Below, piece after piece: positions 8,233 through 16,416 of a DNA stretch of 64,000 nucleotides (the first letter of the stretch is position 1; the number at the start of each line of letters is the position of its first letter). Position numbers and translations under genes: made by a program. Below the pieces are notes generated by a model, which saw only the letters and a program-made list of their open reading frames with translations, had not been told where the DNA came from and searched no databases. The stretch comes from DATHBD01 sp035296325 (GTDB taxonomy: Bacteria > Actinomycetota > Actinomycetes > Mycobacteriales > Micromonosporaceae), in contig DATHBD010000063.1 of the NCBI GenBank assembly GCA_035296325.1, forward strand, positions 1 through 64,000, written 5' to 3'.

Positions 8233-9125
8233 GACGGCACCACCATGGTTCCGATCCCTTCCGAGGTGAACACTTCCAGCAGGATCGAGTGCGGCACCCG
8301 GCCGTCCACCACGTGCGCGGCCGGCACCCCACCCCGTACGGCGCGCAGGCACGCCTCCATCTTCGGCACCATGCCGGACTCCAGCGAGGGCAGCAGATCC
8401 GCCAGATCATCGGCGGTGACCCGCGTGATGATGCTCTCGGCGTCCGGCCAGTTGGCGTAGAGCCCTTCAACGTCGGTGAGGATGACCAGCTTGCGGGCAT
8501 CCAGCGCGATGGCCAGCGCCGCGGCCGCGGTGTCCGCGTTGAGGTTGTGCAGCACCCCGGTGATGTCCGGCGCCACCGTGGAGACGACCGGAATGCGACC
8601 GGCCGTGATCAGGTCGGCCACCGCCGACTCGTCCACGTCGGCCACATCGCCGACCAGCCCGACATCGACCGCCTGACCATCCACGTAGGCCGGACGGCGT
8701 ACCGCCGTCAGCAACTTGGCGTCAGCTCCGGACATCCCCACCGCGTACGGCCCGTGCTGATTGATCAGGCCGACGAGTTCCTGACCGACCTGCCCGACCA
8801 GCACCATCCGCACCACGTCGACCGACTCCGCCGTGGTGACCCGCAGCCCGCCCCGGAACTCACTCGGCATGCCGAGACGCTTGAGCATCGCCGAGATCTG
8901 CGGGCCGCCGCCGTGCACCACGACCGGCTTGAGTCCGACGTGGCGCAGGAACACCATGTCGGCCGCGAACGCCTTCTTGAGCTCCGGATCCACCATGGCG
9001 TTGCCGCCGTACTTGACCACGACGACGGCGCCACGGAAGCGCTCCAGCCAGGGCAGCGCTTCGATCAGCGTGGTCGCCTTGCCGAGGGCGATACCGAGAT
9101 CACGCGTGCGGGCGGCGGCGGTCAT
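8229..9125 (-). CDS. argB: acetylglutamate kinase
   Basis: 298 residues. It phosphorylates N-acetylglutamate, the committed, usually arginine-inhibited step. Amino-acid kinase motifs: VVVVKYGGNAM (catalytic Lys, about 34-44), VHGGGPQIS (about 69-77), and NLNADTAAAALAIAL (about 195-209). The N-terminal helix extension before the kinase core is of the type found in arginine-sensitive hexameric enzymes, so feedback inhibition is likely (inference). Starts at ATG 9125 with a 4-base overlap with argJ. Confidence 0.96.
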   Translation of the reverse strand: MTAAARTRDLGIALGKATTLIEALPWLERFRGAVVVVKYGGNAMVDPELKKAFAADMVFLRHVGLKPVVVHGGGPQISAMLKRLGMPSEFRGGLRVTTAESVDVVRMVLVGQVGQELVGLINQHGPYAVGMSGADAKLLTAVRRPAYVDGQAVDVGLVGDVADVDESAVADLITAGRIPVVSTVAPDITGVLHNLNADTAAAALAIALDARKLVILTDVEGLYANWPDAESIITRVTADDLADLLPSLESGMVPKMEACLRAVRGGVPAAHVVDGRVPHSILLEVFTSEGIGTMVVPS

Positions 9126-10279
9126 GTCGAGTACGCCGAGTTCTCGTGGACGTAGCCCGGCGACAGGTCATTGGTCCAGATCGTCGCAACGTCGTTCCCG
9201 GCGTGCAGGTCCACGAGGACCTGCACGAGGCGCCCGGACAGATCGACGCCCGCGCGGTCGTCACCGGCAGCACCCCGGCGGCAGATCTGCACGCCGTTGA
9301 TCGAGACGTCGATCTCGTCCGGCTCGAAATCGGCAGCGGTGGTGCCGACGGCCGCGAGGATACGCCCCCAGTTCGCGTCGTTACCGAAGAACGCGCACTT
9401 CACCAGGTTGCTCCGGGCGATCGACCGGCCCACCTCGACGGCGTCCACCTCGCTCGCCGCGCCGGTGACGGTGATCGCGATGTCCTTGGTCGACCCCTCC
9501 GCGTCACCGAGCAGTTGGGCGGCCAGATCGGCGCAGGCCTGGGTCACCACCGCGGTGAACTCGTCCAGCGGCGGCGCGACCCCGGTCGAGCCGGAAGCCA
9601 GCAGGACCACCGTGTCGTTTGTGGACATGCAGCCATCGGAATCGAGCCGGTCGAACGTCATCCGGCACGCGTCACGCAGCACTTCATCGAGCACGGGTGC
9701 GGGCATTTCCGCGTCGGTCGTCAGCACCACGAGCATGGTCGCCAGGCCCGGCGCCAGCATGCCGGCGCCCTTCGCCATTCCGCCCACGGTGAACCCGTCC
9801 CCGGCCACCGTGACGGTCTTCGGCCTGGTGTCGGTGGTCATGATCGCCTGCGCCGCATCGGCGCCACCGTCGCCCCGCAACTCGGCGGCGGCCCTGTCCA
9901 CGCCCGGGAGCAGGCGGCCCATCGGAAGCCGCTCACCGATCAGGCCGGTGGAGCAGACCGCGACCTGGCCCGCACCGATCTCGCCGCCCAGCACGGCCGC
10001 GACCCGCTCGGCGGTGGCATGCGTGTCCTGGAAGCCCGCGGGCCCGGTGCACGCGTTGGCGCCGCCGGAGTTGAGCACGACGGCGCGCAGCTCGCCGCCG
10101 CGCAACGCCTGTTGGCTCCACAGCACCGGAGCCGCCTTCACCCGGTTGACGGTGAACACGCCCGCCGCGGCCGCCCGTGGGCCGTCGTTGACGACCAGAG
10201 CCACGTCAAGACCGCCGGAGGACTTCAGACCCGCGGCCACGCCGGCCGCCCGGAACCCCTGAGGGCTGGTGACACTCAA
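9122..10279 (-). CDS. argJ: bifunctional glutamate N-acetyltransferase / amino-acid acetyltransferase (ornithine acetyltransferase)
   Basis: 385 residues. It recycles the acetyl group from N-acetylornithine to glutamate, making the pathway cyclic. The self-cleavage region is GMAKGAGMLAPGLATML (about 175-191), cut before the Thr of ATML to give alpha and beta chains. Other conserved stretches: NSGGANACTG, SDGCMSTND and CAFFGNDANWGRI. The start is a TTG at 10279 that overlaps the argC stop (TTGA), with GGAG 7 nt upstream inside argC. The upstream open frame is a shadow of argC. Confidence 0.94.
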   Translation of the reverse strand: MSVTSPQGFRAAGVAAGLKSSGGLDVALVVNDGPRAAAAGVFTVNRVKAAPVLWSQQALRGGELRAVVLNSGGANACTGPAGFQDTHATAERVAAVLGGEIGAGQVAVCSTGLIGERLPMGRLLPGVDRAAAELRGDGGADAAQAIMTTDTRPKTVTVAGDGFTVGGMAKGAGMLAPGLATMLVVLTTDAEMPAPVLDEVLRDACRMTFDRLDSDGCMSTNDTVVLLASGSTGVAPPLDEFTAVVTQACADLAAQLLGDAEGSTKDIAITVTGAASEVDAVEVGRSIARSNLVKCAFFGNDANWGRILAAVGTTAADFEPDEIDVSINGVQICRRGAAGDDRAGVDLSGRLVQVLVDLHAGNDVATIWTNDLSPGYVHENSAYST

Positions 10280-11292
10280 GGCGCAACTCCATTCGCTGAC
10301 AGGCCGGCCGTCTCCGGCAGGCCGAGCATGAGGTTGGCGCACTGCACGGCCTGACCGGCGGCGCCCTTGCCGAGGTTGTCGATCGCGGACGTCACGATCA
10401 GCCGGCCGGAGTCGACATCCACGGCTGCCGCCAGCTGGCATGCGTTGGACCCGAACGTCGCGGCCGTGTGCGGCCAGGACCCCTCCGGCAGTACGTGCAC
10501 GAACGGCGCATCGGCATACGCCGCGGCGAGTGCCGCGCGTACCGCCTCGACTGTCACGCCAGCCTGTGCGGGCAGCGCCGTGACGGTGCTCAGAATGCCG
10601 CGCGGCATCGGGGCCAGCACCGGAGTCATCGACAGCGTTGTCGCGCCGGTCGCCTGTTTGATCTCGGCGACGTGCTGGTGCGCGCCCACCTTGTAGGGCG
10701 ACAGGTCCCCCATCACCTCGCTACCGAGCAGGTGCACCTTGGCGGCGCGACCCGCGCCGGACGTGCCCGACGCGGCGACCACCACCACGTCGCCCGGCGC
10801 GGCCAGGCCGGCGGCGAGCAGGGGCCCCAGCGCCAGGATCGTTGCCACCGCGTAGCAGCCGGTGGCGGCCACCCGGGCCGCGGCAGCGATCACGGCGCGC
10901 TGGCCGGGAAGTTCGGGCAGGCCGTACGCCCAGGATCCGGCGTACGGCCCGGCGTAGTAGCGCGTCCACGCCGCCGGGTCGGTCAGCCGGTGGTCGGCCC
11001 CGAGGTCGACAATCCTGGTGGTCGGCGGCAGCTGCGCCGCGATCGCCGCCGACTGACCGTGCGGCAGCGCCAGGAACACCAGGTCGGCACCGGCCAGCGC
11101 GGCCGGCTCGGTCGCTGCGAGGACCACGTCGCCGAGTGTGACCAGATGGGGATGCACTTCACCCACCCTTGCTCCGGCGTTGCCGTGAGCGGTGGCGGCG
11201 ACCAGGTCCAGACCCGGGTGCCCGGCGATCAGACGAAGCAGCTCGCCCCCCGCGTACCCGCTGGCTCCCGCGACCGCGACGCCGACTCCCAT
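10276..11292 (-). CDS. argC: N-acetyl-gamma-glutamyl-phosphate reductase
   Basis: 338 residues, first gene of the arginine operon. It reduces N-acetylglutamyl phosphate with NADPH. The Rossmann motif VAVAGASGYAGGELLRL is at the N-terminus. AATGCYAVATILALGPL carries the catalytic Cys (about residue 145), and the LSPYKVGAHQHVAEI and HVLPEGSWPHTAATFGSN segments are typical. ATG at 11292 has GGGAGG four bases upstream; the GTG one codon earlier is too close to it. Confidence 0.95.
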   Translation of the reverse strand: MGVGVAVAGASGYAGGELLRLIAGHPGLDLVAATAHGNAGARVGEVHPHLVTLGDVVLAATEPAALAGADLVFLALPHGQSAAIAAQLPPTTRIVDLGADHRLTDPAAWTRYYAGPYAGSWAYGLPELPGQRAVIAAAARVAATGCYAVATILALGPLLAAGLAAPGDVVVVAASGTSGAGRAAKVHLLGSEVMGDLSPYKVGAHQHVAEIKQATGATTLSMTPVLAPMPRGILSTVTALPAQAGVTVEAVRAALAAAYADAPFVHVLPEGSWPHTAATFGSNACQLAAAVDVDSGRLIVTSAIDNLGKGAAGQAVQCANLMLGLPETAGLSANGVAP

Positions 11293-11309
11293 CACACCTC
11301 CCGCATTGG

Positions 11310-11335
11310 TATGCGATAGACCGTATCAGTATGCG
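11310..11335. promoter_or_regulatory. probable ArgR operator in front of argC
   Basis: TATGCG occurs twice as a direct repeat 20 bp apart (11310-11315 and 11330-11335), flanking an inverted pair GATA (11315-11318) / TATC (11324-11327). The site is 18 bp upstream of the argC start and is locally AT-richer than its surroundings. ARG boxes are AT-rich ~18-bp elements often arranged in tandem about two helical turns apart, and argR lies in this operon. The match is by position and shape, not by scoring a motif. Confidence 0.5.
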
Positions 11336-11340
11336 TCGTC

Positions 11341-11782
11341 GCCAGCAACGGCGTTCCGTGGTCCGCGCCATATCGTCCAATGCTTCCTAGGAGGCTAGGC
11401 AATGACGACCATTGGATCTCGGATCCCTCATCGAGGTTTGGCCGGGGCCACCTGTGTCTGCGTCCCAGCCATCGACATGGCCATCCCCGGGCGGGTGCGG
11501 GAGGCCGACCACCGGGCGGTCTTGGCCGCGATTCTGCTTCTGGACCGGGTTGCCGACGGTCATCGCGGCGTCGGTAGTTCTGTTGCGTCGTCGCTGGGAA
11601 ATTCTGTTCGGCCCATCACGGTGGCAAGTCCAACGGGTCCGCCGCATCCGCCGAGAACGTAAAAGGCCAGGTGAACCGCATCCAGGCACGCGAACGCGCC
11701 AGGTTCCGCGCCGCCAACATCGACCGGGGTTCCCAATTCGGTCGTTCGCACGACTCCACGGGGCAGCGACCACAGTAGAACT
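11341..11782. other. low-coding intergenic stretch between argC and a deacetylase gene
   Basis: About 440 bp where the coding signal hops between plus-strand frames. One frame is open from a good ribosome site at 11402 to 11662. A different frame encodes a short hydrophobic stretch (about 11553-11600). A third gives a GC3-rich charged tail ending with a TAG at about 11776. This looks like a degenerated gene or unselected sequence; the short frame is listed separately. Confidence 0.4.
11402..11662 (+). CDS. small hypothetical protein (uncertain)
   Basis: 86 residues with ATG at 11402 and a perfect AGGAGG 7 nt upstream, which is its only strong support. The product has no family I recognise. 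It is moderately hydrophobic (AVLAAILLL around 40-48) and ends in a Pro-rich tail. Codon bias is coding-like only in its first half; then the coding signal moves to another frame. It could be a real small protein, or the intact 5' end of a frameshifted gene. Confidence 0.3.
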   Translation: MTTIGSRIPHRGLAGATCVCVPAIDMAIPGRVREADHRAVLAAILLLDRVADGHRGVGSSVASSLGNSVRPITVASPTGPPHPPRT

Positions 11783-11800
11783 TTGCGAAGATCACCGGCC

Positions 11801-12715
11801 GTGGTGACCAATCGAATCGTTCTCGTGTTTCTGGCGCTGCCGGCCGTTCTGATGGCGGGATGCTCCGACGCCCCGGCGAAACCCTCCTCCACCCGAGCCG
11901 CCGCAGTCACGTCGGTCCGACCAACCGGCGTCGGCCCTTCGGCGGTCACAACGTCGCCGCCGGCCACGGCACCCGGCGCCGGCGGGCCGGCCACGGCACC
12001 CAGCGCCGGCAGACACCTGGCCGGCTCGTCACCGATCGGCTCGCCACCTCCGCTCATCGCGCATGGGCCGCGCAATCGCAAGCAGGTTGCGCTGACCTTC
12101 GACGCCGACATGACCGACGCGATGGCGGCGAACCTCCGAAGTGGCCGCGTCCGCTCCTACGCCAACCTGGCCGTTATCGACCTGTTGGAGCACCGCAAGG
12201 TGCCGGCCACGTTCTTCGTCACCGGGCAGTGGGCCGAGCAGTACCCGACGGTGATGCGCCGCCTGGCCAGCAACCCGCAGTTCGAGTTCGCCAACCACAG
12301 CTACGAACACGCAGCCTTCACCGGCGACTGTTACGGCCTGCCCCGGGTGCCGCCGCACGCGATGACCGACGATGTCGCCAAGACGTTCACGGTGCTCACG
12401 CCGTTCGGTGGGCGGCAGACCCGGTACTTCCGCTTCCCGGGACTGTGCCACGACGGTGCGGCCATGGCGGCCCTCGCGCCGCTCGGCGTCACCGTCGTCG
12501 ACGGAGACGTGGTGAGCGGCGACCCGTTCGCCACCGCCGCGGCGCCGATCGTGCGCGCCGTCCTCTCCCAGGTCCAGGCCGGATCCATTGTGATCATGCA
12601 CGTCACGGAGGCCAACGCCCGGTTCACCGACGAGGCACTCCCGCCGATCCTGGACGGCCTCAGGGAACGAGGGCTCCGACCGGTGACGCTCTCCACACTG
12701 ATGGGCGGGACCTAG
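11801..12715 (+). CDS. polysaccharide deacetylase (NodB-homology) lipoprotein
   Basis: About 304 residues. A signal peptide (IVLVFLALPAVLMAGC) ends in a lipobox-like LMAGC, so the protein is probably lipid-anchored outside the membrane. A Ser/Thr/Pro/Ala-rich linker (about 25-85) leads to a NodB domain. The domain carries VALTFDAD (metal-binding Asp, motif 1), NHSYEH (the HxxxH metal motif 2), RYFRFPGLCHDG (motif 3) and IVIMHV (motif 5 with His). It should deacetylate a cell-wall or extracellular N-acetylated sugar; the substrate is not shown. The start is uncertain: GTG at 11801 or 11804, or TTG at 11783, with GAAG as the only ribosome-site candidate. It is convergent with pheT. Confidence 0.82.
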   Translation: MVTNRIVLVFLALPAVLMAGCSDAPAKPSSTRAAAVTSVRPTGVGPSAVTTSPPATAPGAGGPATAPSAGRHLAGSSPIGSPPPLIAHGPRNRKQVALTFDADMTDAMAANLRSGRVRSYANLAVIDLLEHRKVPATFFVTGQWAEQYPTVMRRLASNPQFEFANHSYEHAAFTGDCYGLPRVPPHAMTDDVAKTFTVLTPFGGRQTRYFRFPGLCHDGAAMAALAPLGVTVVDGDVVSGDPFATAAAPIVRAVLSQVQAGSIVIMHVTEANARFTDEALPPILDGLRERGLRPVTLSTLMGGT

Positions 12716-12718
12716 GCT

Positions 12719-12737
12719 GCGCCTCGCCGTCAGGCGC
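12719..12737. terminator. short hairpin between convergent genes
   Basis: GCGCCT (12719-12724) and AGGCGC (12732-12737) form a 6-bp stem with a 7-nt loop, spanning the gap between the deacetylase stop and the pheT stop. There is no U-tract. It is weak support for a bidirectional terminator. Confidence 0.25.
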
Positions 12738-15213
12738 CGCGCAGTGTGGCACCGCACCGCTGCGCGGCGAGCGCCACCGCCGCGTCCCGGGCGGCGACCG
12801 CGTCCTCCACGGTGAGGGTGCGGTCGTCGGCGCGGAAGGCCAGCTTGTACGCCAACGACTTGCGCCCCTCCCCCACCTGCGCACCGGCGTAGACGTCGAA
12901 GAGGCGCACCGACTCCAGCAGCGTGCCGGCACCCTCCACCAGCGCTCCCTGCACCGTCGCGGCCGGCGTCGACGCATCCACGACGAGCGCCACGTCGATC
13001 AGCGCGGCCGGGAAGCTCGACATCGCCGGCGCCACGGTGACGCCGGGCAGTGGCAGCCCGTCCAGGTCCAGCTCCATCGCGCAGGTCCGGCGGGGCAGGT
13101 CGAATCCGGTACATGCCGCGGGATGCAACTCGCCGGCGTACCCGACGACTGCGTCGCCGACCAGCAGTTCGGCGCACCGGCCCGGGTGCCACGGTGCCCG
13201 GGCACCGGACCGCACGGTCAGCTCGACCCCGGCCGCAGCCGCGGCGAGGCGGGCGGCGTCGACCGCGTCGGCCCAGTCTGCCGCCCGACCGGCGCCCCAC
13301 CAGCCGGCCGGTGCGGCCTCACCGGCGAGCACCGCAGCGACATGCCACGGCTGCGCGGGTACCAGCGTCTCGGCCGTCGCGAGGTCGGCGTCGGTCGGGC
13401 GTCGGTCCACCGGCAGCACCGGCGGCGCCCCAGCGGCGGCGGGCGGGAAAAAGACCTTTCCCACCTCGTACAACGCCAGGTCGCGCAGGCCGCGGCCGAG
13501 GTTTCGCCGCAGCGTGGTCAGCAGCGGCGGGAGCAGACTGGTGCGCAGCGCCGGTTCCTCGTCGGAGATCGGGTTGCGCAGCCGGACGGCGGCACGCACC
13601 GGATCGTCGGCCGGGATCCCGAGGGCGTCCAGCATCGCGGGTCCGACGAACGGGTAGCACAGCACTTCGACGTACCCGGCCTCGGCGAGCGCGCGCCCGA
13701 CCGTGCGGCGCCGGCGCTGGGCGGCGGTCAGCCCGTTGCCCGGCGGTGCGACCGGCAACACGCTCGGGACCTTGTCGTACCCGTCGAGCCGGACCACCTC
13801 CTCGGCCAGATCGGCCGGGTCGGTGAGGTCGGGTCGCCAGGTCGGCGGCGTGACGACGAGGCGTTCGTCGTCGACCGGCGCCACCGACGCACCGATGCTC
13901 TCCAGCACCTCGACGACCCGCTCGCGCGGGTACGGCACGCCGGAGAGGCGCGAGGGCAGGTCCGCGGGGATGGTGATCGGCTCACGGTTGACGTGCGTGT
14001 CCAGGTCGCCGACCCCCGGGTCGACCTCACCACCGGCGTATTGCGTGAGCAGCCCGACCGCGCGCTCCAACGCGGGCAGCGTCAGTTCCCGGTCCACGCC
14101 GCGCTCCCAGCGCTTGGACGCCTCGCTGGAGAGCTTGTGGCGTCGGCAGGTGCGGGCCACCATCACCGGATCCCAGTGCGCCGCCTCGAACAGCACGTCC
14201 ACTGTGGACGGCTGCACCTCCGACGTCTCGCCGCCCATGACGGCCGCCAGCGAGATGGGCGTCTCGTCCAGGCCGGCGTCACAGATCACCATGTCCTCCG
14301 GGTCGAGCCGGCGCTGCACCCCGTCCAGGGTGGTGAGGCGCTCCCCCGGCCGGGCCCGCCGCACGACCAGGTCGCCGTGCAACGACCGCAGGTCGAAGGC
14401 GTGCATCGGCTGGCCGAGGTCGAGCATGACGTAGTTGGTGATGTCGACCGGTAGCGAGATGGACCGCACGCCGGCGACGGCGAGGCGCCGGCGCATCCAT
14501 TCCGGGGTGGCCGCGGCCGGATCCACGCCGCGCACCACGCGGGTCGCGAACCGGTCGCAGCCGGCCGGGTCCTCGACCCGCACCGGATACGCCGGCTCGG
14601 CGGTGCCGACGGCTGCCTCTCCCAACGCGGGGTCGGTGTAGGGGGCGCCGAGGGAGTGCGACAGTTCCCGGGCGACGCCCCGCACCGCCAGGCAGTAGCC
14701 CCGGTCCGGGGTGACCGCCAGCTCCACGACGATGTCGTCCAGCCCGACCAGCGGCCGGGCCTCGGCGCCGGGTGCCGCGGCGTCGGCCGGCAACACGATG
14801 ATGCCGGCGTGGTCGTCGCTGACGCCCAGTTCCCGGCCGGAGCAGATCATGCCCTCGGAGATGTGCCCGTACGTCTTGCGCGCGGCGATCGCGAACCCGC
14901 CGGGCAGCACGGTGCCGGGCAGCGCCACCACCACGAGGTCGCCGACGGCGAAGTTGCTGGCACCGCAGATGATCCCGCGCGGGCGCTCCTCACCAACGTC
15001 GACCTGGCAGTACCGGATGGGCTTCTTCAGCCCGGTCAGCTCCTCGATCGCCAGGACGTTGCCGACGACCAGCGGGCCGTCCACGGTGGAGCGCAGATCG
15101 GCGATCTCCTCGACCTCGAGCCCGACCCGGACGAGTGCGGCGTCCAGCGCCGCCGCATCCAGATCGGCCGGGAGCGCGACGTGCTCGCGCAGCCATGACA
15201 GGGAAACCTTCAT
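12730..15213 (-). CDS. pheT: phenylalanyl-tRNA synthetase beta subunit
   Basis: 827 residues. With PheS it forms the alpha2-beta2 enzyme that charges tRNA-Phe. Domain order matches the family: EMAP-like tRNA-binding domain (about 40-150, GLKKPIRYCQVDVG and CGASNFAVGD), B3/B4 editing domain (about 210-370, with RSISLPVDITNYVMLDLGQPMH), B5 domain (about 395-465), catalytic-core-like domain, and the C-terminal FDX-ACB anticodon-binding domain (about 735-827, FPAALIDVALVVD and LAYKLAFRADDRTL). The ATG at 15213 begins 2 nt after the pheS stop. Confidence 0.96.
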   Translation of the reverse strand: MKVSLSWLREHVALPADLDAAALDAALVRVGLEVEEIADLRSTVDGPLVVGNVLAIEELTGLKKPIRYCQVDVGEERPRGIICGASNFAVGDLVVVALPGTVLPGGFAIAARKTYGHISEGMICSGRELGVSDDHAGIIVLPADAAAPGAEARPLVGLDDIVVELAVTPDRGYCLAVRGVARELSHSLGAPYTDPALGEAAVGTAEPAYPVRVEDPAGCDRFATRVVRGVDPAAATPEWMRRRLAVAGVRSISLPVDITNYVMLDLGQPMHAFDLRSLHGDLVVRRARPGERLTTLDGVQRRLDPEDMVICDAGLDETPISLAAVMGGETSEVQPSTVDVLFEAAHWDPVMVARTCRRHKLSSEASKRWERGVDRELTLPALERAVGLLTQYAGGEVDPGVGDLDTHVNREPITIPADLPSRLSGVPYPRERVVEVLESIGASVAPVDDERLVVTPPTWRPDLTDPADLAEEVVRLDGYDKVPSVLPVAPPGNGLTAAQRRRRTVGRALAEAGYVEVLCYPFVGPAMLDALGIPADDPVRAAVRLRNPISDEEPALRTSLLPPLLTTLRRNLGRGLRDLALYEVGKVFFPPAAAGAPPVLPVDRRPTDADLATAETLVPAQPWHVAAVLAGEAAPAGWWGAGRAADWADAVDAARLAAAAAGVELTVRSGARAPWHPGRCAELLVGDAVVGYAGELHPAACTGFDLPRRTCAMELDLDGLPLPGVTVAPAMSSFPAALIDVALVVDASTPAATVQGALVEGAGTLLESVRLFDVYAGAQVGEGRKSLAYKLAFRADDRTLTVEDAVAARDAAVALAAQRCGATLRGA

Positions 15214-15215
15214 GT

Positions 15216-16277
15216 CTACAGCTCCATCCCGAAGGCGCGGGTGAACCGGGCGTCACCCTCAACCAGGTCCCGCATGTCGCCCGCGCCGTGGCGGAACTGC
15301 AGGGTGCGTTCGATGCCCATGCCGAAGGCGAATCCGGAGTACTCCTCCGGGTCGATCCCGCAGGCGGCCAGCACCCGCGGGTTCACCATGCCGCAGCCGC
15401 CCCACTCGACCCAGCGGGCCCCGTCGCGGTGCTCCGGGAACCACACGTCGAACTCCGCGGACGGCTCGGTGAACGGGAAGTACGACGGTCGCCAGCGGGT
15501 GGTGGCGTCCGGGCCAAACATGGCGCGGGCGAAGTGGTCAAGCGTGCCCTTGAGGTGCGCCATCGAGATGCCCCGGTCCACCACCAGGCCCTCCACCTGG
15601 TGGAACACGGGCGTGTGGGTGGCGTCAAGCTCGTCGGTGCGGTAGACCCGACCCGGACACACGATGTAGATCGGCGGTTGCCGGGTGGTCATCACCCGCG
15701 CCTGCACCGGCGAGGTGTGAGTGCGCAGCACCAGGCCCGGGATGTCCACGAAGAAGGTGTCCATCATGGTGCGCGCCGGGTGGTCGGGCGCGATGTTGAG
15801 GGCGTCGAAGTTGTACCACTCCAGCTCGACCTCGGGGCCCTCGGCGATCTCGTACCCCATGCCGACGAACAGATCCCCGATGCGCTCGGTGAGCGTGGTC
15901 AACGGGTGCCGGGCCCCGCGCGGGCGGCGCGCCGTGGGCAGTGTGACATCGACCGCCTCCTCGGCGAGCACCCGCCGCTCCCGGTCGGCCAGCAGCGCCG
16001 CGTGCCGTGCCTCGTACGCGGCCGTCACGGCCGCGCGGGCCTCGTTGACGCGCTTGCCGGCCTCCGACTTCGCGGCCGGTGGCAGGGAGCCGATCTCGCG
16101 GCGGGCCAGCGAAACCGGGGCTCGGTCGCCCAGGTGCAGGTGGCGGACCGCGGCGAGGGCGTCCAGGTCGGTCGCACCGGCGAATGCCTTCTCCGCGCCG
16201 GCGACCGCGTCGTGCAGCGCGGCGGGGTCGAGCAGCGCCGCCTGCTTCGGGTCGTACGGATCGTTGCGGTATGTCAT
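15216..16277 (-). CDS. pheS: phenylalanyl-tRNA synthetase alpha subunit
   Basis: 353 residues. It is the catalytic subunit for phenylalanine activation. An N-terminal coiled-coil arm (about 10-90) is followed by a class II core: motif 2 (HTSPVQARVM...VYRTDELDATHTPVFHQVEG, about 187-230) and motif 3 (GFAFGMGIERTLQFRHG, about 314-330). The ATG at 16277 has GAGGAAGAG upstream. A -10-like TAGACT lies at 16316-16311 (minus), so pheST may have its own promoter as well as read-through from the SpoU-family gene. Confidence 0.96.
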   Translation of the reverse strand: MTYRNDPYDPKQAALLDPAALHDAVAGAEKAFAGATDLDALAAVRHLHLGDRAPVSLARREIGSLPPAAKSEAGKRVNEARAAVTAAYEARHAALLADRERRVLAEEAVDVTLPTARRPRGARHPLTTLTERIGDLFVGMGYEIAEGPEVELEWYNFDALNIAPDHPARTMMDTFFVDIPGLVLRTHTSPVQARVMTTRQPPIYIVCPGRVYRTDELDATHTPVFHQVEGLVVDRGISMAHLKGTLDHFARAMFGPDATTRWRPSYFPFTEPSAEFDVWFPEHRDGARWVEWGGCGMVNPRVLAACGIDPEEYSGFAFGMGIERTLQFRHGAGDMRDLVEGDARFTRAFGMEL

Positions 16278-16383
16278 GACACGTCTCTTCCTCGCGCTGG
16301 CGACCGGGACAGTCTAGGCATGCGGCTGTGCCGCGGCCCGCCGGTGTGTCGAGGAAGCGCTCAGGGGTGGAGTCAGCCCCGCC

Positions 16384-16403
16384 GCCCGCCGCGACCGGCG
16401 GGC
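16384..16403 (-). terminator. GC-rich hairpin after the SpoU-family methyltransferase gene
   Basis: GCCCGCC (16384-16390) pairs perfectly with GGCGGGC (16397-16403) around a 6-nt loop, 13 nt past the methyltransferase stop. It has no U-run, so it would be a weak or pausing terminator before pheST. Confidence 0.4.
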
Positions 16404-16416
16404 TCGGTAAACGTGA

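Noticed and set aside
11450..11505. HypC-like AIPGRV motif in the small frame at 11402
   Set aside because: Only six residues match, the Cys of HypC is not in place, and no hydrogenase genes are present.
11860..14454. 864-codon plus-strand frame across the deacetylase and pheT
   Set aside because: It uses the wrong frame of the deacetylase and the antisense of pheT; no domain.
16278..16416. T-box or other tRNA-sensing leader before pheS
   Set aside because: No T-box (TGGNACCGCG-like) sequence or specifier stem seen; only a -10-like element and a hairpin.
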